From positions 1-9,270 of the forward strand of contig CAYGRM010000275.1 of NCBI GenBank assembly GCA_964352225.1: a stretch of 9,270 nucleotides of DNA. The letters run 5' to 3'. The stretch comes from CAJQQY01 sp964352225 (GTDB lineage Bacteria; Bacteroidota; Bacteroidia; Chitinophagales; Saprospiraceae). The notes beneath the pieces were generated by a model. That model was not told where the DNA came from. It did no database searches and worked only from the letters and a program-made list of their open reading frames with translations. A program made the translations under genes and the position numbers. This document shows positions 6,900 to 9,270 of this stretch, piece by piece. The stretch's first letter is position 1, and every line of letters begins with the position of its first letter.

Positions 6900-6902
6900 A
6901 TA

Positions 6903-7073
6903 ATGACTTACGAATCAGCACTAAAAGAATTAAAAGAAGTAATCGAAGATCTACGTAATGAAATGGTAAGTGTCGATGACTTGACTGAAAAAGTGAAACG
7001 CGCCAAGGAGTTGATTGATTTCTGTAAAAATAAATTGAGGAATGTGGGGGAGGATTTGGATGGGCTTTTTTGA
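6903..7073 (+). CDS. xseB: Exodeoxyribonuclease VII small subunit XseB
   Basis: This short 56-residue ORF begins with ATG 3 nt after the xseA stop and ends with TGA at 7071-7073. The translation starts MTYESALKELKEVIEDL and ends KLRNVGEDLDGLF. It fits the XseB pattern: an N-terminal (T/S)YE.AL.EL..I...L, a central MVSVDDLTEKVKRAKELI and a C-terminal FCKNKLRN. Two helices are predicted with a turn near residues 22-26. XseB proteins are usually 60-80 residues, so this one lies at the short end. Several copies of the subunit bind the XseA coiled-coil stalk and are needed for stability and activity. Adjacency and near-overlap imply translational coupling with xseA. The C-terminus runs into a T-rich tract (TTTTTTGATTTTTTTT) immediately before the downstream hairpin. 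Confidence 0.9.
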   Translation: MTYESALKELKEVIEDLRNEMVSVDDLTEKVKRAKELIDFCKNKLRNVGEDLDGLF

Positions 7074-7074
7074 T

Positions 7075-7177
7075 TTTTTTTGCCGCTGACTTTTTATGAC
7101 AATTAAGACTTTTCGCTGAGTAGCATAATAAATCAGCAAAAAGTCATATTAGTCATAAAAAGTCTGCGGCAAAAAAA
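7075..7177. repeat. 103-nt imperfect palindrome between convergent xseB and hydrolase genes
   Basis: The outer arms 7075-7100 and 7152-7177 are 26 nt each and complementary except for one T-T pair (7087/7165). On the same axis, inner arms 7107-7119 and 7133-7145 are 13 nt with one mismatch, separated from the outer arms by 6-nt partly paired bulges. The central loop is about 13 nt. It fills the whole gap: T8 begins right after the xseB stop and A7 ends exactly at the stop codon of the opposing gene. The order is T-tract, GCCGC stem, GCGGC, A-tract, the reverse of an intrinsic terminator on either strand. The half-arms also repeat GACTTTTT/AAAAAGTC at a 19-nt period. It could be an unusual terminator or mRNA-end protector, or a small palindromic mobile repeat. 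Confidence 0.8.
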
Positions 7178-9270
7178 CTACTCTATCCTAATAATCACAG
7201 GCACCGCACTCACCTCCATTTTGATTTTACCATTTTTAAATTCTGGTAACCTAACCAATTGTCCTTTTTCATTTTCTCCTTCTATTTTCCAAGAAGTCAC
7301 CGGACGATATTTTGAAGCAAATTCAATTTTTGTAAATGTATTGTTATCACCATCGATAGGTCGCCACGCGGCAATATGAGTAACGGTTCCATCTGCATTT
7401 CCCAATTCATAAACCCAAGCCTCGTCGTCCTCTCGAATGACTTTTATAAAATGTTTATCGCCCAAATGATGTAAAAATGCTTGCCAAGCCACAAAGGCCT
7501 TTTTGATTTTAAAATCAGTCGTCAAAGAGCTCACCAACCCACTTCGAGTAAACAAAGAAGACTCTTTATTTTCATTGGCAAAGAAATACCAAGTGGCTCG
7601 ATCCACTCCAGTTCTTGCCAACATCAATGCTCCTCGAACTGCATACAACGCCTGTGCTCGCTCAGAAACACATTCGCCATGAGTACAAGATTCTATTCCT
7701 CCCTCAGAATCCCAACCCCATTCTGAAACATAAATTGGCAACTTCGGCAAGTTATGATCTCGAAATCTAATCATGTTTAAAATCGCTCTCGTTCCATTGT
7801 AAGGATGCTCAGGATGAGTGGATATTTGCTTCCCATTTTCATTGTAAGACCAATGAGTCAAGTGGGTATTGATAGCATCGATATTATCTTTGATCTCAGG
7901 AGTAACTCTTGCGCCAATGTAATTTTTGAACTGACCTTCGTATTCATTTGCAGGAAATGCTGCTTGCAAGGCACAAGGCAAAACCGTAATTTTCGGATCA
8001 GCGTCTTTGATTCCTTTAGTCATTCCATTCAGGATTTTTTTGTAAAAATCTGCTTCGTAGTACCAAGGTTCATTTCCTGCTTCAATGGCATCGACCAGCC
8101 CATTTCCTGATGTTGGCCCAAAGTGTTGAGCGAAATTAAAACCAAATTTATAGGCTGATTCATAAGGCGAATCCCATTGATCTTTGGGAATATCTCGAAA
8201 TTGAATGCTTGTTTGCAATTTCATTCCGCCTTCTGTCCAAGTTTTATATTCTCTGTCCCAGTCGAGCCACCAGTTGACTTCGGTTCCTTTTCCTTCCGCC
8301 ATTTTGAAATAATCAGGAGGAGTATCTGGATCCAAAACATCCCAATTTAGAAAGTGATAATTTCGGGCATGACTTGATATTTGTTCAAATAAGTCCGCTC
8401 CTCGACCTGCTGGAACAAGGTCAGCATATTTCTCGAAACCCCAACCCCAAATTCCATTCACGCCAAGCATTTCACTAAAGGTATTTGGATTCATTTTTAC
8501 CTCAGGCATCTTTCCATATGGCCCAAATTCATCGTACACATCAATTTCCCAAATAAAAACGGAGCTCCAATCTTTATCAATTAATCCATGTTCCACCTTG
8601 ACAAAACGAGCAGGTTGAGCAGGGTCGATAATCGTAGTGACCGTTTGCAAAGCATTAGGATCAAGGTCTTTCACTTTCGTCCAATGATCGCCATCTTCAC
8701 TAATTAAAAGCGCACTCGAGACTGCCGTTTGATCACCTGCCCAATGACGGGTTTCAATCCAACCAATATTTTGAATTTTTCCCAAATCGACCATGACCCA
8801 TTCCTTTGGAGCTGATTCAAGCGCAGCAATTTCAAAAAGTTGAAAAGCTGTTTTTGACTTTATAACAATAGAATTACATTTTTCAACATTTGCTAAAAAA
8901 CGAATGACTTGATAATCATTGGCCTTTTCATATTTCCCAATGATTTGTAACTGGTTATCTTTTTTGATAATAATTTCGATTGGCTGATTTACTCCTCCAG
9001 CTTTTAAAGCTATGGATTTTATATCCTGTGGTTTTGCAAAAAGAATTTCTAAAAATGCTTGCCCATTAGCAACTCCGATATTGGAAGTGGTAGAATTTGA
9101 ATTTCCATCAGTTACATTTTTAGGGGAAGAAATTTTTGAGGCGTTATAGTTTTCCTTTTTTGAGAAATGATTCAAAAGAATATTTTGGTCTTTTCGAGCC
9201 ATAAAATTAGTTGGGAAAGGAGCCTCACTTTGCCAATGAGTTTCTTTTTTTTCATCCAAAACCTTAAAGG
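7178..9270 (-). CDS. Partial multi-domain glycoside hydrolase (clan GH-A-like) with discoidin-like domains; 5' end outside the window
   Basis: This is a predicted polysaccharide-degrading enzyme, cut by the window edge. The frame stays open to the edge (F-K-V ahead of a TTG at 9257-9259), there is no ATG or signal peptide, and the visible part begins inside a domain, so the true start lies beyond. Residues are numbered from that TTG. Discoidin (F5/8 type C)-like sandwiches occupy about 1-245: ETHWQSE (6-12), a second sandwich at about 39-149, then WVMVDLGKIQNIGWIETRHW (154-173) and ALLISEDGDHW (183-193). A TIM-barrel hydrolase follows (about 255-600). E397 in EAGNEPW is the expected acid/base and E513 in YVSEWGWDS the expected nucleophile. 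C525 and C530 may form a disulfide. A C-terminal beta-rich domain (605-693) ends in VPVIIRIE. The GH family (39-, 5- or 30-like) and substrate cannot be fixed by eye. It ends in TAG against the palindrome. Confidence 0.8.
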   Translation of the reverse strand, partial: FKVLDEKKETHWQSEAPFPTNFMARKDQNILLNHFSKKENYNASKISSPKNVTDGNSNSTTSNIGVANGQAFLEILFAKPQDIKSIALKAGGVNQPIEIIIKKDNQLQIIGKYEKANDYQVIRFLANVEKCNSIVIKSKTAFQLFEIAALESAPKEWVMVDLGKIQNIGWIETRHWAGDQTAVSSALLISEDGDHWTKVKDLDPNALQTVTTIIDPAQPARFVKVEHGLIDKDWSSVFIWEIDVYDEFGPYGKMPEVKMNPNTFSEMLGVNGIWGWGFEKYADLVPAGRGADLFEQISSHARNYHFLNWDVLDPDTPPDYFKMAEGKGTEVNWWLDWDREYKTWTEGGMKLQTSIQFRDIPKDQWDSPYESAYKFGFNFAQHFGPTSGNGLVDAIEAGNEPWYYEADFYKKILNGMTKGIKDADPKITVLPCALQAAFPANEYEGQFKNYIGARVTPEIKDNIDAINTHLTHWSYNENGKQISTHPEHPYNGTRAILNMIRFRDHNLPKLPIYVSEWGWDSEGGIESCTHGECVSERAQALYAVRGALMLARTGVDRATWYFFANENKESSLFTRSGLVSSLTTDFKIKKAFVAWQAFLHHLGDKHFIKVIREDDEAWVYELGNADGTVTHIAAWRPIDGDNNTFTKIEFASKYRPVTSWKIEGENEKGQLVRLPEFKNGKIKMEVSAVPVIIRIE

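Noticed and set aside
6951..7139. 62-codon - strand frame overlapping the palindrome and xseB
   Set aside because: It runs through the hairpin and antisense to xseB, with a composition typical of a chance frame.
7075..7177. Classical intrinsic terminator
   Set aside because: T-tract before and A-tract after the stem is the wrong polarity on both strands. It is kept as a palindromic repeat of unknown role.
7075..7177. Insertion sequence or CRISPR remnant
   Set aside because: There is no transposase, no target-site duplication that I can see, and no repeated spacer-repeat units. A small non-autonomous element remains only a possibility.
7481..8110. Two + strand open frames inside the hydrolase gene
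   Set aside because: Both are antisense to the conserved GH barrel, including the catalytic segments. There is no independent support.
9253..9259. TTG or out-of-frame ATG as the real start of the hydrolase
   Set aside because: The frame is open to the window edge, no signal peptide follows, and the sequence starts inside a domain motif. The ATG at 9253-9255 is in another frame.

Overview
The window is AT-rich chromosomal DNA, most likely from a member of the Bacteroidota. Three things point there: promoter elements of the TAnnTTTG type, signal peptides whose predicted cleavage leaves an N-terminal glutamine, and near-absent Shine-Dalgarno sequences. No transposase, integrase, phage gene, tRNA, rRNA or CRISPR array is visible. 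The genus cannot be settled from the sequence alone.

Layout. At the left, sucC (succinyl-CoA synthetase beta subunit, + strand) has its own promoter element and ends in two strong hairpin terminators. Converging on it from the right is a di-heme cytochrome c peroxidase/MauG-type lipoprotein (- strand). Next comes an apparent four-gene operon on the - strand (transcribed from 5458 down to 2671). It encodes four strongly diverged paralogs of about 220-235 residues, each with a signal peptide and a C-terminal phenylalanine, and they look like small outer-membrane beta-barrels of unknown function. Divergent from this array, xseA and xseB (the large and small subunits of exodeoxyribonuclease VII, + strand) form a tight two-gene operon. 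Its promoter lies so close to the xseA start that the mRNA is probably leaderless. At the right, a multi-domain secreted-type glycoside hydrolase (discoidin-like sandwiches plus a clan GH-A type TIM barrel, - strand) runs off the window edge, so its N-terminus is missing.

How the genes work together. sucC (TCA cycle) and xseAB (DNA repair) are housekeeping genes. The peroxidase, the barrel array and the hydrolase are envelope or extracellular functions. No common pathway links all of them.

The least explained parts are the four-paralog array and a 103-nt hairpin between xseB and the hydrolase. That hairpin has the T-tract/A-tract polarity opposite to an intrinsic terminator. No intergenic stretch exceeds about 210 bases.
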